The translations under genes were made by a program, and so were the position numbers. A model generated the notes under the pieces. That model did not search any database and was not told where the DNA came from. It saw nothing but the letters and a program-made list of their open reading frames with translations. Below, piece after piece: positions 31,905 through 43,578 of a stretch of 64,000 bases of DNA. How positions within the stretch are numbered: the stretch's first letter is position 1; each line of letters begins with the position of its first letter. The stretch lies in assembly GCA_907163345.1 (NCBI GenBank), contig CAJQUN010000015.1:6542886-6606885 (forward strand), read 5' to 3'. This DNA is from Haberlea rhodopensis (taxonomy: Eukaryota > Streptophyta > Magnoliopsida > Lamiales > Gesneriaceae).

Positions 31905-34452
31905 TGTAAGGCCCCGATGCTAATTAATCCGGATTAACGATGTTTAAGCAAACCCAGGTGATTAAAAGTTAAGACTTTGAATTAAGGTGTTCCGGGTCTC
32001 AACATCTTATTATTTTTTTAATTGAGATAAAATGCATTAAGTTAAACATGTAAACATGCAAAGTGCATGCAAGAAAACACTTATTTATTTAAATAGACAC
32101 TTGGTGCACCCAACAATTAAAAATTTAAAATATTGGGTCTTGTAGCTTAGGAACTGTCGGCCACCTCCCCCCATTATTTGTTATCTTTCTTCTCTTTCAT
32201 CCAACAAAACTTCTCACCTTTTCTCTCCACAATTTTCGAAAATCACCACCCAAAATCCATAGAGAAAAGTTGGTCAAATCCTACATGCAAATGCACATTT
32301 GAGGAGGATTTGAGTAGAGGAGCTAGAAACCTCAAGGAACTTTGGGATTTGAGGATTGGATTGAGATTTGGTGGAGTTATCTTCAAAGGTATAACCCCTT
32401 TCATGAATTCTTCACTTGGTTTCAGTTGTAGGGGTCGAAAATCATGAGAATTGTGGTAAATTCTTGCTGTCAAAATGTAATCTACAGATTTCAGTTTTAT
32501 GTGGTCTTTCGAGTTTTACGCATGGTTACACTTCGAATTTGAAGATGACTCCCATGACAAAAGTTGTGGAATTCTGTGTTAGCTTTAATTATCCACCGAA
32601 AGCAGCTAATTTGGATTTAATATGAAAAAGTTATGGTCGTTTTACCACAATATGTTTAATCTGGAAATCCATTGCATGCGAGTTTCATGCATTGTGTTCT
32701 TCGAATTTCTGGGAATAAATGGCTACAAATTTGAAGTTTTAGGCTATAATAGGAGTTGTAGTATTCGAAGTTAGCTTTCATTTGGAATTGGCCTCACGCA
32801 ATTTGGAGTTCATATGCATAAGTTATGCTAATTTTACCACATGGGGTTTAATCTGGAAAAGGATTTCACACGAGTTTTTAGGCTTATACGTTTTTCAAAT
32901 AATGTACCTCAAGATGAACTACTTCACTCAAAGCTCATAAGAGATGTATTGTAGAATTGTGAGTTATCTTGCATTAGAAACTGGCCTCACGTGATTTGGA
33001 GTTCATATGTGTGAGTTATGACGTTTTCCTATCACTACTCAATCTGCACTAACAGAGCATATTAGAATTCGATGAATTATGCTATGAATCGCCTTCCAGA
33101 CCTATGAATTAGCTAAAGCTCATTAAACATGAAATGAAACTTGTTGTTGTCGAATGTTTCCCACTGGTTTGAAGTCATTTGGAGATCTTATGAATTTATA
33201 GTGATTTTTCTACGAAAATGGGTCAAGCTGAAAAATTAAGAAAATCATTAAGGGTCATATGTTAAGTTGCATTTGATGCAATGCACTATTTGAACACTTG
33301 GTGTCATTTTGGAATTTACATGAACAGGTTAACAGATCTCGATGTTGATTCGAGGAGTACTCTGTAGATATAGCATTGGTCCGAGGTACGTTGAAATGAG
33401 TTGTATCATGACGTCTGGCAAAGGCGTGTAATGATATTACTGTATGACCTTTTATGCTATTACTTGATTGATATGATTTTATTGTCACTATATGATTCTA
33501 TGTGACTATATGACATGATGAATGTCTTGGAGTACATGATATGTGAAATTACATGATTTGTATATACTTTCACATGAGATTGCATGATATATTGAGTTGC
33601 AATGTCATTTGATGCATAAATGATTCATGGGCATATCATATTGATCTATCATTCCTTTGATATCCATTATTATTACTGAGTTGATTCACTCTGAGTGTCG
33701 GGGACGACGAGCACGGCGATGACAGGCAGTATAGGTTGCGACTGTAGTCACGCGCGTGTCACCGGACCTAGACACGAGGGATGGACGAACACAGTAAATA
33801 GGATGAGTCTCCTAGTGCAATGTGCGTGTGTTGTCACCCTCTGCTCGAGCTGCATTATTTGATGATACCTTCCTTTGGACTCCGATTTTTGGTATCTTGA
33901 GATTCGATTCTTTATACATATTCATACATCGCATTCATACATGGTATGCATTGCATGATACTTTGTCATATGACATGATTTCTTTATTTCTCGTATTGGG
34001 GTACTGACCCCCTTTGTAGGGGATGTCATGTCTTTTGTTGTTTGGACATGACAGGCTTTACAGGAGGACATGGTGACGATGATTACAGCGACGTATCGAG
34101 AGATAACCGAGCTCCATGATGAGCGAGCTCAGGTTATGTATGGTTTCTTATTCCCAGTAATAGTATATGATTTTTTAAACAAAATAAATATACCGGGGTA
34201 TGACCCGTGTATGTTGTACTTGGAATATGATATTTACGAGACTATGTGATAATGCTGGTTAATGTTTGCTTTACTATTTGCAAATGAAAGGCCTAACTTG
34301 AATTATATATATAATATCAATATATTTGTATCACTTAAAAGCGAAAATTTTTTAGGGCCATTTAACAAGACCTTTGAAATTAATCTTCCGCTGTTTACGC
34401 AAATTAATCATTATGTGTTAATTAAACACCACATTAGGATCGAGCCCTCACA
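31905..34452 (+). mobile_element. solo LTR K, 2548 bp, Gypsy-like
   Basis: Starts TGTAAGGCCC, ends GAGCCCTCACA, and is flanked by an exact 5-bp duplication with no internal element, so it is a solo LTR left by LTR-LTR recombination. It has no credible ORF. TG...CA ends, length and TSD suggest Gypsy. Both orientations remain possible; plus is a guess. It carries no GATCGATC array, unlike the other large LTRs here. The parent family has no other copy in this window. Confidence 0.88.
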
Positions 34453-34457
34453 ATGAT
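34453..34457. repeat. target-site duplication ATGAT (right, solo LTR K)
   Basis: Exact partner of 31900-31904. Confidence 0.9.
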
Positions 34458-34538
34458 TGATTGTGAAGTGGTTGATTTGAATCTTCAATGTTGAACTCGA
34501 CTTTTTGATCTTATTTCTTGCTCGAGATGATCAATTTT
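34458..34538 (+). mobile_element. Athila G post-pol spacer, right end
   Basis: The last part of the G spacer after the solo LTR. It matches the reverse of 36362-36440 in element E (for example GCTCGAGATGATCAATTTTA). Confidence 0.75.
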
Positions 34539-34552
34539 AAGTTTGGGGGAGT
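34539..34552 (+). promoter_or_regulatory. 3' polypurine tract of G
   Basis: AAGTTTGGGGGAGT abuts the 3' LTR start TGATAAGTG at 34553. Confidence 0.88.
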
Positions 34553-35637
34553 TGATAAGTGTGATTTTTACACATAATTTTATAAAAGATTATGGGCGGA
34601 TTTGTAGTGATTCCTGGAAAATATTACGCGTTTTGGTATATATTTGTATATTTCAGGAATCTAGGTCCAAATGCATAAAAGTTGAGGAAATAAGCTATAA
34701 TTAATTAAAAGGACCAAACCGAGCAAACACAGAAAAGGATGGACGAAATTACAAATTATGGAATTTCAGAAGAAGCCATTGATTGCAACATTTGGGAGAT
34801 CGGTCGTCTCGGGTCAGAAGCATTCACCGATCGAACGGTAACTCCCAGCGATCGATCACCTTTGTCCAGAATAGTCTAGCGATTGATTGGTAAATCGTAG
34901 CGATCGATCGCCAGATCTCGGAATTTTATTTCCTAATTGGTTACTTTGTGTCCAAGTTTGGTGAAACTCCTCCATCTATTTATCAGACTTATTGTGGACT
35001 TTTTGGGGACTTTTTGGCTCATATTCAACCTTACATACTCAGCCTCCATCATCTTCATCCTCCCCAACCATCCATACTCCATTAAACCATTGAAGAGGGG
35101 ACGCATAGGAAGAGACTGGACGACGGAGCAACGCAAGGAGTCGACGCCTATCGTTATTTCGTATTTCTAACTCTAGTTCTATATTTCAGTAGATTTTGAT
35201 GTTTAGAATGTTGAAAAACAATTTAATGCATTGTTATTTGATGGAGATTGTTGGCTAGGTTTATTGTCAAGACTAAGGGAATTTGTATGAACCCATAATT
35301 CAATTTTAGAATGTTTGAATTTAAATCTTAACTAATACGCGAATTATGGGGATTACATTGGTGAACCGAAAGTCTTCATATTGTCTCTATTGATTCTAAT
35401 CTTATTCGTTCTTGTTTGTTGGGTTGATTATTGAGTTAATTAGTCAATTTAGTTAATAAATCACAACCATTTTTCGTAGGCTAAATATAGTTAAATTAAT
35501 TGAGTTTGGTACTTATTTCCTAGTCCTCGTGGGTTCAACACTCATACTTTTCATATCATTATACTAAAACTTGACACCGTGCACTTGCGGTACATAATCG
35601 CTACACTGGAAAATACTGTTTAAAATAATAGCAATTA
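34553..35637 (+). repeat. 3' LTR of Athila G
   Basis: About 1085 bp, starting TGATAAGTGTG and ending near AATAGCAATTA, which is the decayed form of AATAGCGATCA in the other LTRs; the exact last base is uncertain. It contains a small decayed array at 34838-34912 and the U5 block TTGACACCGTGCACTTGCGG at 35571-35590. It abuts the LTR of E in opposite orientation, so G may have inserted into E's LTR. Confidence 0.85.
34838..34912. repeat. decayed palindrome array in the G LTR
   Basis: Copies GCGATCGATCAC, GCGATTGATTGG and GCGATCGATCGCC. Most changes are CpG to TpG or CpA, as expected after methylation and deamination. A TATTTAT string near 34977 lies about 65 bp downstream. Confidence 0.8.
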
Positions 35638-35931
35638 GGGATCCCCTAAGTCTTGATAACAAAACTTAGCCTAGAAACATATTCAAAATCAAATGCAAAA
35701 TCATGTTTTCCAACATCAAAAGCATAATGAAATAAAATAAAAATAAACTAAGTTCATAAATACGGAAATAACGAGAGGCGTTGACTCCTTGCGTTGCTCC
35801 GTCGTCCTGTCTCGTCCGATGCCTCTTCTCTTCAATGGGTGTATAAATGATGGTGGGAGATGGAAATGATGTGGAGGCTTTGTTGTAGGGTTAGAATATG
35901 ATCAAATGTCTTTATTTTTGTCCAAGACATG

Positions 35932-35941
35932 CTATATATAT
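35932..35941 (-). promoter_or_regulatory. candidate TATA box of the E LTR
   Basis: Reads AATATATATAG in element orientation, about 77 bp downstream of the nearest palindrome. Confidence 0.45.
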
Positions 35942-36016
35942 TAGTGGATGAGTTTGGTAGAGTTTGGACACAAAATAACCAAGAAGGAAACAAAATCTCG
36001 AAATTTTCAGGTTCAG

Positions 36017-36122
36017 CAATCGATCGACAATAAGTGGCGATCAATCGCCATAACAATTTGCCTCTTATTTTTCAAAATCTGAACATTCGCGATCGATCGG
36101 CGTGAACTCCAAGATCGATCGC
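36017..36122. repeat. decayed palindrome array in the E LTR
   Basis: Copies include GCAATCGATCGAC, GGCGATCAATCGCC, GCGATCGATCGGC and AGATCGATCGCT, each one or two changes from the intact motif. Confidence 0.8.
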
Positions 36123-36346
36123 TGGCTTTGATTTTCTTCAAACTCTAGATTTCAGACCTTTCTTCCACGTGTTAGCCCGGTTTGGTTCTTTTTCATCAAT
36201 TATAGCTTATTCCCTCCACTTTTATGCATATGGACCTAGATTCCTGAAATATACAAATATATACCAAACACGTAATATTTTCCAGGAATCATTACAAAAG
36301 CCACTATAAAATCATAATACAATAAGTGTAAAAATCACACTTATCA

Positions 36347-36361
36347 ACTCCCCTAAACTTA
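36347..36361 (-). promoter_or_regulatory. 3' polypurine tract of E
   Basis: Reads TAAGTTTAGGGGAGT in element orientation, directly beside the LTR. Confidence 0.85.
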
Positions 36362-37830
36362 AACTTGATCGTATCGAGCAAGAACTAAGATCAAAATGTA
36401 GAGTTCAATACTGATAATTCAAATAAACCAATTTGTAGTCAATCAAGTGACTCAGACATCTCACTTACAGACAAACAAGAGTCAATCAAAAATGTTCACA
36501 TGTTGTGCTTTCTCCTAGATCGAGCAACATGTCTCCAAACAGAACGTGCGTGTTTGCTATTGTTATTTCAAGTTCCATGCAAATTTCATAGATCAAATCA
36601 TGCTAGTCAATGAAACGTATGATTATCATTGAGCACTCCATAGGCCTATTTTCAAACAACTTCTCAACTAATGTAGTTACTCCCTAAACTGGGATCAAAG
36701 GATTTTTTAAGCTTGTAATGTTAGGCCTAGGTGTTGGTTTCAAAGAAAAGGTTGGATAAGCACAAAGAAGAGAGTATAATCATGTAAAGTTCAAATTTTT
36801 AGCACAACTTGAGCTTCTCTTCGTTTTCTTTTATAGCCTTGGCCAATTTGGGTCTTAATTAGATTTTTTTTTTCAAATCTCTTTCTTTTCTTTTCTTTTC
36901 TTTTCTCATTCATCAATTTTTCAACATAGCTCATCAAAATATAGCAATTCATGTGCATCTAATGAGATTCATTATACTCTATTTAGTTAAGGATATATTT
37001 TTTTTCACTTTAGGCTCATATAGGTGGATATAATGAGTTGCCAAAAAAATTTGTTGAATGGGGGCTAATAGTATGTTAAACAAACTTCATTCTTTTTCAA
37101 TTAGGCTCAAAATGGGACACTAGAGATTGATATATATATCATGGTAAGCTTGAAAGGCTCAAACGGTCCAAAGATCGCCTAAATCATTTCCAAGTCAAGT
37201 TCATAACTATAAAATTTCGCCTCTAAGTGTCATAATCAAATAGGTTCTAAGGTACTCTAAGATGCTCAAAACAATTCATCAAGTTCACAAAGATTATTAC
37301 TACTCCAAATGCAATTCACAAGATTATACTCAAATGTGTTCAAAATATCCTTCACCTTTGACATGCTAACCCAAAACAAGATATTCACAACAAGTCTTAC
37401 AATTACCAAAACTCAAGTTGACATGCATAGTGAGATTAATATCCTCATGGAATAGAGACCACTACTATGAGTCATTCTTTCTGTCTAATTGAACTCATTT
37501 TCAAGAATTTTTTTTTTGGTGCTCAAAGAACTATAAAAGTCCAAAGAAAAATCATGATATAGTAATGCTCTCCCCCAAACTTAATCATGCATTATCCTCA
37601 ATGTAATGATCATGGAAACTAAGACAAAGCATGTACCTCGTGACAACAACCTTCAGTGATCGTTGTCCAATTCTTTGTCAGCTCATGGGGCATATTGTTG
37701 GAAAACATGATAGCACATGGAGTCTCTCACCTCAATAAAGACAAAAACAAAAAACAAACAAAAACAAAAGCAAATGGATAAGAAGAAGTTCTTGATTTAT
37801 AGTCCCAAGATGGACTTTTTACCATGTAAG
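36362..37830 (-). mobile_element. Athila E post-pol spacer
   Basis: Non-coding spacer similar to those of A, D and G, with an internal purine tract near 37568-37583 and no ORF3. The CTTCAGTGATCGTTGTCC block at 37650-37668 matches the end of ORF3 in D, so ORF3 seems to have been lost. Confidence 0.78.
37568..37583 (-). promoter_or_regulatory. internal polypurine tract of E
   Basis: Reads AAGTTTGGGGGAGAG in element orientation, about 1.22 kb from the terminal tract at 36347. Confidence 0.6.
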
Positions 37831-38640
37831 CTCAAGTGCCGCAAGGGGCAGTGGGGGATGATTTCCCATCATCCTTGTGGTAATGTCGTAACCACTTCTC
37901 TTTCACCGTGAACAGTGCCCCTTGGTCATCTCTCAAATTGATAGTGTCGCATGGTAGAATATCGACAACTTTGAAAGGGCCACCCATGGTGAGTCCGACT
38001 TCCATGGGAATAGTCGCACCTTGGCTCGATTTATTAACACCAAGTCCCCCGCACAGTATTTGATCACTTTTTATGGGAATTTGATGTGACTTCCAACTTC
38101 GTCTTGCTCTTAACCTGCGTAGCATCAACAGATAATGTATCAATGATACTGATATTAAAACATCGGTGCTCGGTGCGTGCAGTGCTCAAAGTTTTGAACA
38201 TATCAAAGACGACTTGATCCTCCCCTACACGGAGGATCAACTTCCCTTCTTGGACGTCAATCAGTGCTCTTCCACTTGCAAGGAATGGCCTTCCTAGGAT
38301 CAAGGGCATGCCAACATTTTCCTTCATGTCCAACACAATGAAATCCACCGGAAGGGTGAATTTGTCGACTTTTAGTGGTACATCCTCAACTATCCCTTGA
38401 GGGTACTTGATGGACTCCGCCATCTGCAGTGACACATTGATCGGTTTTAGCTCTCCTAAGCCCAACTTCCTGTAGACAGGCAAAGGCATTAAATTCACAC
38501 TTGTACCCAAATCACATTTGGATTCCTTAAAAGATATAGAGTATATTTTGCATGGTATAGTGAAACTCTCTGGATCCTATAACTTTGGAGGTGAATCATT
38601 TTGAATGATAGCGGAACACTTCTCAATTAAGTTTATCATC
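37831..38640 (-). pseudogene. Athila E protease fused to integrase C-terminus by deletion
   Basis: The protease region at 38064-38510 keeps LGTSVNLMPLPVYRKLGLG, IVEDVPLKVDKF and LILGRPFLASGRALIDV. At about 38060-38080 it meets an integrase C-terminal part (GGPFKVVDILPCDTINLRDD, then VKEKWLRHYH). RT, RNase H and the integrase core are missing. The join matches that of element G. Further stops separate it from gag. Confidence 0.87.
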
Positions 38641-39803
38641 TCATGCTCTCACAATTTCCGCCTTTTTTGACAGAACCTCCTTAAAAAACTTAGCATAATT
38701 AGGCACGTGACGTATAGCATCAATGAAAGGCATCTCAAAGTGGAGATTCTTTATCAAATTTAAAAACTTATCAAATTTAGCATATATCTTTGCTCTCTTA
38801 TATGCAGCGGGGAATGAGAGTGGGATATCTACCTTAGTAGGTGGTGTGATGGGTGTAGAGGTCTTAGTAGATTCTTGCTTGATGTCCGCCTCGCCTTTTA
38901 ACTCAACTTGTACATCCTTCTTCTCAGCGACCTCATTTCCGCTCCTTAATGTGATGGCATGGACTTGCTCCCTAGGATTCTTTTTACTGTCACTAGGTAA
39001 TGAGCCTTGTGCTCGGCCAGATAGGATGGTTGCTAACTGCCCCACTTGTACTTCCAAATTCTTTATTGATGCCTCATGATTGTTCATCCTTGTTTCGGTC
39101 AATATCATGAACTTGGTTAACAGCTCCTCCATTCATGGCTTTGGTGCATACCCGGTGGTGGTTGGGGATAGTTCCTTGCCCTGTATTGTGCGTATTTGGG
39201 TAGGGGTAGGTCGGTGGTGGTTGGTTCCCTACAAAGTTAGCAGCTTCATGAGTTATAACGAAAGGGTTACCTACTTGGCATTCAGTGCTCGGATGTCCTC
39301 CTTGACAAAACGCGCATGTAACAGCTTGAACTTGCATTGCATGCATGCTCAACTGTCAATCTTCTTGTCCAGTGCTTCCAACTTGGCAGCTCGGGCAGTG
39401 ACTTCACTCACTTGATGCAATTCGGCTTGCTTTTTGGCACGTTCCTTTCAGACGGCCATCGACAGCTATTCACAGCCATCTCCTCCAACAGTGTATAAGC
39501 TTCCTCGGGCGTCTTTCTCATCACAGTACCTTCCAACCCTGCTTCAATCATAGAATGGTTATCAAAAAATAAACCGTTATAAAATGTTTGTACCTGCAGC
39601 TAGATAGGGAGGTCATGATGTGGGCATCGTCGCAATAGATCCTTGAAGCACTCCCATGCTTCATATAGTGTCTCGGGATCGTATTGTGAAAAAGTTGTGA
39701 TGTCATTGCTCATCTTTGCCGTATTGGATGGTGGAAAGAACTTTGAAAGGAATAATTGTGTCATCCCATCCAACGTGGTAATAGAACCCTCAGGCAACGA
39801 TTG
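38641..39803 (-). pseudogene. Athila E gag, central and C-terminal part
   Basis: Three frames give FLSKFFPPSNTAKMSNDITTF, the spacer up to 39352, a zinc knuckle CAFCQGGHPSTEC, a YPYPNTHNTGQGT segment and a C-terminal part ending near 38641. It is most similar to the gag of G. On the right it is cut by the Sirevirus at 39804; the N-terminal codons lie at 47086-47202. Confidence 0.87.
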
Positions 39804-39953
39804 TGTTGAGCCTTAAACACATGGTTGAGTTTAATGCTTAATTTATCACCGAATTATTTATGAGTTTTGATGATCAGCAAAACTTATGTTTGTTATACTA
39901 ATGTATCTACTTAGTGTACAGGTTTAGATGATTGAAATGGATTGTGCAAGGTC

Positions 39954-40270
39954 TGGGCAGGATCGCCCCAGGCGATGGTGACCATCACCCCAGGCGATGG
40001 TGACCATCGCCCCAGGCTATGGCAGCCACTCGAGACTTCACCCCGCACATCGACTGAAGCAACGCCGAGGACCGCGCGCAGGGCGAGTATGCCCGAGGCG
40101 ATGGATAGATCGCCTGAGGCGATGCCTGGAAAGTTTGAGGCGATGAATATTTCTGAGCAACCGAAGCTACGGCATTGATTTTTGGTATAGATTGCCTGAG
40201 GCAATCAGTGAAGATTTTGACCGTCGGTGCGCGGCGATGGAGATCGCCCGAAGCGATGGCTGAGGCGATG
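39954..40270. repeat. GGCGAT / ATCGCC array in the Sirevirus LTR
   Basis: Roughly fifteen half-sites GGCGAT or ATCGCC, in both orientations. Some pair into longer inverted repeats such as GGCGATGGTGACCATCGCC. These are the same half-sites as in GGCGATCGATCGCC, but with different spacing. A shorter diverged set is in the 3' LTR at 43736-43880. Confidence 0.85.
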
Positions 40271-40605
40271 CAGGAGTGATTCAAGCCTTAAGTGTAGCAA
40301 CGGCTAGTAGAAGCCTTGGGGGCCTCCTACACTATAAATATGGATGTTTTGGAGCATTTTGAAGACAAGAAACAAGACTATAAACTACAAGAAAGCTTTG
40401 CGCAACTGAAATCATTCTAGCATTACAAACTTCATACATTTGTGTTGTATTGGAGTTTGTAATTTATTTCTTGTGTGAGAGTTTTTGATTCTTTGTGTTG
40501 GTACACCGTGAAGGTTTTATTTGATGTATTGTAAGGTCCTCCAACACCGACGCAAGTTGAAAATTGTATAAGACATCAACAAGTGAAGTTGGTGCAAGGT
40601 TGTGG

Positions 40606-40790
40606 CTATCCTTGGAGCCGTTAAGGCCGAGAAGACTCGTGAAGAGTGTGGGTGACTCGTGAAGAGTTTGTGTGTGGCTATCCTTGGAGCCCTTAAGGCC
40701 AAGAAGACTCGTGAAGAGTGTGTTACTCGTGAAGAGTTGTTTACTCGGGAAGTGTGTGTTATGGCTAACTTGGAGTCCTTAAGGCCAAGA
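40606..40790 (+). repeat. imperfect tandem repeat in the Sirevirus LTR
   Basis: Units of about 70-85 bp begin GGCTATCCTTGGAGCC and contain AAGACTCGTGAAGAGTGTG; two full units and a partial third. Confidence 0.75.
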
Positions 40791-41062
40791 TCAAAGTTGT
40801 TCTAGTGGAACCTCGGTTAAACGTTTTCTAACCGGGAAGATGAGACGTATGTGATTCATCGCCGAACTTCTATAACAAATATTCATGTCGTTTATCGCTT
40901 TATTTACTTTACCCATTTATTTATTACTTCTTATTATTTATTGTTCGATTGACTTGAGTCTTCCGTAGCGCAAACTCGACATTTTGCAAATTCATTTTAA
41001 AACGCTAAAGTAGCCAAGGAACCTCATTCACCCCCCCCCCCCCCCTCTTCGGTTCCAACAAG

Positions 41063-41074
41063 TGGTATCAGAGA
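41063..41074 (+). promoter_or_regulatory. primer-binding site of the Sirevirus-like element, tRNA-iMet
   Basis: TGGTATCAGAGA, two bases after the LTR; the last base differs from the usual C. Confidence 0.88.
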
Positions 41075-41106
41075 CATTTGATTTTTGTTTTTAAATCAAA
41101 ACTTTT

Positions 41107-42730
41107 ATGGCTAATCTAGCAAGTGAGTTTGCTCAAGGTCAATCGACCAATCGACCTCCGCTCTTCACGGGAGATAACTACGGGTATTGGAAAAATAAAA
41201 TTTCTCTATATATCCAATCCGTAGATTATGACCTATGGAATATTATTGTAAAAGGTCCACACACTCCTTTAAAGAAAGTTGGTGGAATGAGTATTCCCAA
41301 AGAAATGGACATTTTACAAGAGCGTATATGATTTTATTTTCTCAAAATGCTAAAGCTATTAATATTTTGCATTGTGCTTTAAATATGAAGGAATGCAACC
41401 GGATCTCGATGTGCTCAACCACAAAGGAAATTTGGGACAAATTGTAAATTTGTCATGAGGGCACAAACCAAGTGAAGGAGACAAAGATTGATCTATTGCA
41501 ACTCAAATATGAGATCTTTGAGATGGAGTCCGAAGAAAACATTGATTCTATGTTTAGAAGGCTCACCCAAATCATCAACGAGCTTGCCCGACTTGGAGAG
41601 AAGTATCCTCCAAAGAAAATATGGAGAAGAGCACTAAGAGCCTTTCCAAAGGAATGGAATGCAAAGAGGATGGCTATCATTGAATCCAACAAAGGAGATA
41701 GTGCGTCATATGATCTTGACGAACTCCATGTAACCTTGGTGACCCATGAGCTTGAAGTGTCAAACCGAAAGGGAATAAAGGAGGACGATAGATCCATAAG
41801 AAAGGGGATAACCTTGGTCGGGAGGAAAGAACAATCTGATGATGAAGAGATGATCATGTTCACTAGAAAGTTCAAGAAATTCTGCAACAAATACAACAAG
41901 CCAAAGACCTCCGGTGCCACCAAACATGATTCAAAACAAGATGTAACATGCTACAATTGTCAATATAAAGGTCATTATACTAATGAATGTCCTAGGAAGA
42001 AGAATGGGGACAAAGGGAAGAAGAAAGCTCTAATGGCCACATGTAGTGATAGTGACTCCGATGAAAAAGAAGCAACAAACCTTTGTCTCATGGCCAAAGA
42101 TGATGCAAATGACGTGGAAGAGAAGATCGACGATGAGGTTCCATCGTTTGATGAATTATTAAATTCCTATCACGAGCTTATTGATGTTATTGGCAAAACT
42201 AAGATGAGTAACAAATTACTCAAACTTGAGGTAGCCAAGAGAGATGAAGAAAACAATTCATTGGAAAATGAATTAAGTTCTTTGAAGAAATCTTTTTGCA
42301 AGTTTAGTGATAGTAGTTTAAAGATGAATGAATTGCTTGGCTTGCAACGTTGTAGCTTCGATAAAGCCGGACTAGGCTTTTCAAGCAAATCTAAAAAAAA
42401 TTTCAAGCTTGTTGGCTAAAGCTAAGCATAATTCTCCTACTTGCACTTAGGTCATACAAAGAATAAATGTAGATTTGCTAAAATCCAATACCAACCTAAC
42501 AAGAGGTGGAAATGGATTCCAAAGGCATCGATGAAAGCTAACCCACAAGGACCCAAAAATCAAATGGGTACCAAAGAATCCCAAATCAAAAATTTATTTT
42601 GTAGGAACAACAAAGTGATGGAGGATGAAGGCACTAGCACCTCAAGGGAGGAAATCATATTATTCACCACAATAGAGGAAGTGCGAGGTATATGACCAAT
42701 GACAAGAACGTACTCTTTTCATCAAAGGTA
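41107..42730 (+). pseudogene. Copia gag with start of protease, frameshifted
   Basis: The ATG at 41107 starts MANLASEFAQGQSTNRPPLF with FTGDNYGYWKNKI, typical of Copia gag. The frame changes near 41330 and 41450, then a long frame (to 42419) holds the UBN2-type region (FEMESEENIDSMFRRL, ALRAFPKEWNAK), a knuckle CYNCQYKGHYTNEC, an acidic part and a coiled-coil-like end. A last frame (42441-42695) and then ARYMTNDKN near 42685 recall the protease start of Copia elements, but DSG-type catalytic residues are not seen and pol ends here. Confidence 0.85.
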
Positions 42731-43330
42731 AATTTATTTTGTGCATTTAAAAGAGCAATTCAAAATTTCATTGGCACAAATTAATTGTGACCAATAAATA
42801 ATGAAGCTCAATATTCATTGATAGTAAAATGCATTTCCCCTTAGCATATGCACATATAAATTGTTTTGATCCATGATTTATGCTTATCTCTTTATGGTAA
42901 ATATCTTGATGTGCCATTTGAATATACAATGTGAAAATCAATAAAATATGATTATGCATGCTTTAAGTGTTTAGATGTTCTATCTTGGATCATAGAGATA
43001 TGGCCTAAGAATTTCATGTATTGTTTCTATGGCCTCAATGATTCTATTCTCATTATCTTATCAATTGTTTATAATGATGCATTGAGAATTTAATGTCTAC
43101 TGGGCATGAGTGCATGAACTCTTAGTAGAATATATGCACACTTTGCACATTTAGAATTCATTGTTGATTGCCTTAAACACATGTTTGTTTTTCCTCTCAA
43201 TGATTTAATCTTATGCGTGTTATGGCTATTACATGCTTGATGAGGAACATGTGTAAATTGTTTGAATATGGCTATGTGTCAACATAATATTGTGCTATGC
43301 TTAGTTGAACTTTGTGTTTTTTTATTATCA
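42731..43330 (+). mobile_element. Sirevirus non-coding interior after the pol deletion
   Basis: A/T-rich sequence with no recognised protein similarity. It replaces about 3-4 kb of expected integrase, RT and RNase H. I see no ORF worth naming. Confidence 0.6.
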
Positions 43331-43578
43331 CAAAAAGGGGAGAATTTTGTGATAAACTTGAAGCTTAATAAATGCATGGTTTGAGGGGGAGAGTTTTTGT
43401 ATGCATGGTTTGAAGGGGAGAGTTTTTGTATGCATGATTTGAGGGGGAGAGTTTTTTGTATCATGCTTTACTTGGTAAATCTTGTATGTGCTATGCAATT
43501 GTTAAGGGATAATCTTGTTTACTCATATTTCATGCATATTACATATTCAAGTTTTGTGATCATCAAAAAGGGGGAGAT
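43331..43578 (+). promoter_or_regulatory. multiple polypurine tracts before the 3' LTR
   Basis: Purine runs AAAAGGGGAGAA (43332), GAGGGGGAGAG (43382), GAAGGGGAGAG (43412), GAGGGGGAGAG (43440) and AAAAAGGGGGAGAT (43565), the last abutting the 3' LTR. The middle three lie in a near-tandem repeat with a period of about 28-30 bp. Clustered tracts are a known Sirevirus feature. Confidence 0.85.

Larger units (their letters stand above)
35638..36346 (-). repeat. 3' LTR of Athila E, truncated
   Basis: The 5' 709 bp (element orientation) of an Athila LTR, ending CACACTTATCA at 36346. It matches the right half of the D LTRs, including GATCCCCTAAGTC near 35639. The rest is missing because G abuts it at 35638. 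A TATA-like run is at 35932-35941 and a decayed palindrome array at 36017-36122. Confidence 0.85.
39804..41060 (+). repeat. 5' LTR of the Sirevirus-like element
   Basis: 1257 bp, TGTTGAGCC to GGTTCCAACA. Contains a GGCGAT/ATCGCC array (39954-40270), a diverged tandem repeat (40606-40790) and a run of 15 C at 41031-41045. A TATAAATA box at 40334-40341 lies about 65 bp after the array. Confidence 0.9.

Noticed and set aside
32243..32473. Host gene or promoter inside 31905-34452
   Set aside because: The segment has exact LTR ends and a TSD; short open frames there lack any support.
40334..40341. tRNA or other small RNA gene near the Sirevirus promoter
   Set aside because: Only a TATA-like box is present; no cloverleaf or A/B box pair was seen. 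tRNA similarity in the window is limited to primer-binding sites.
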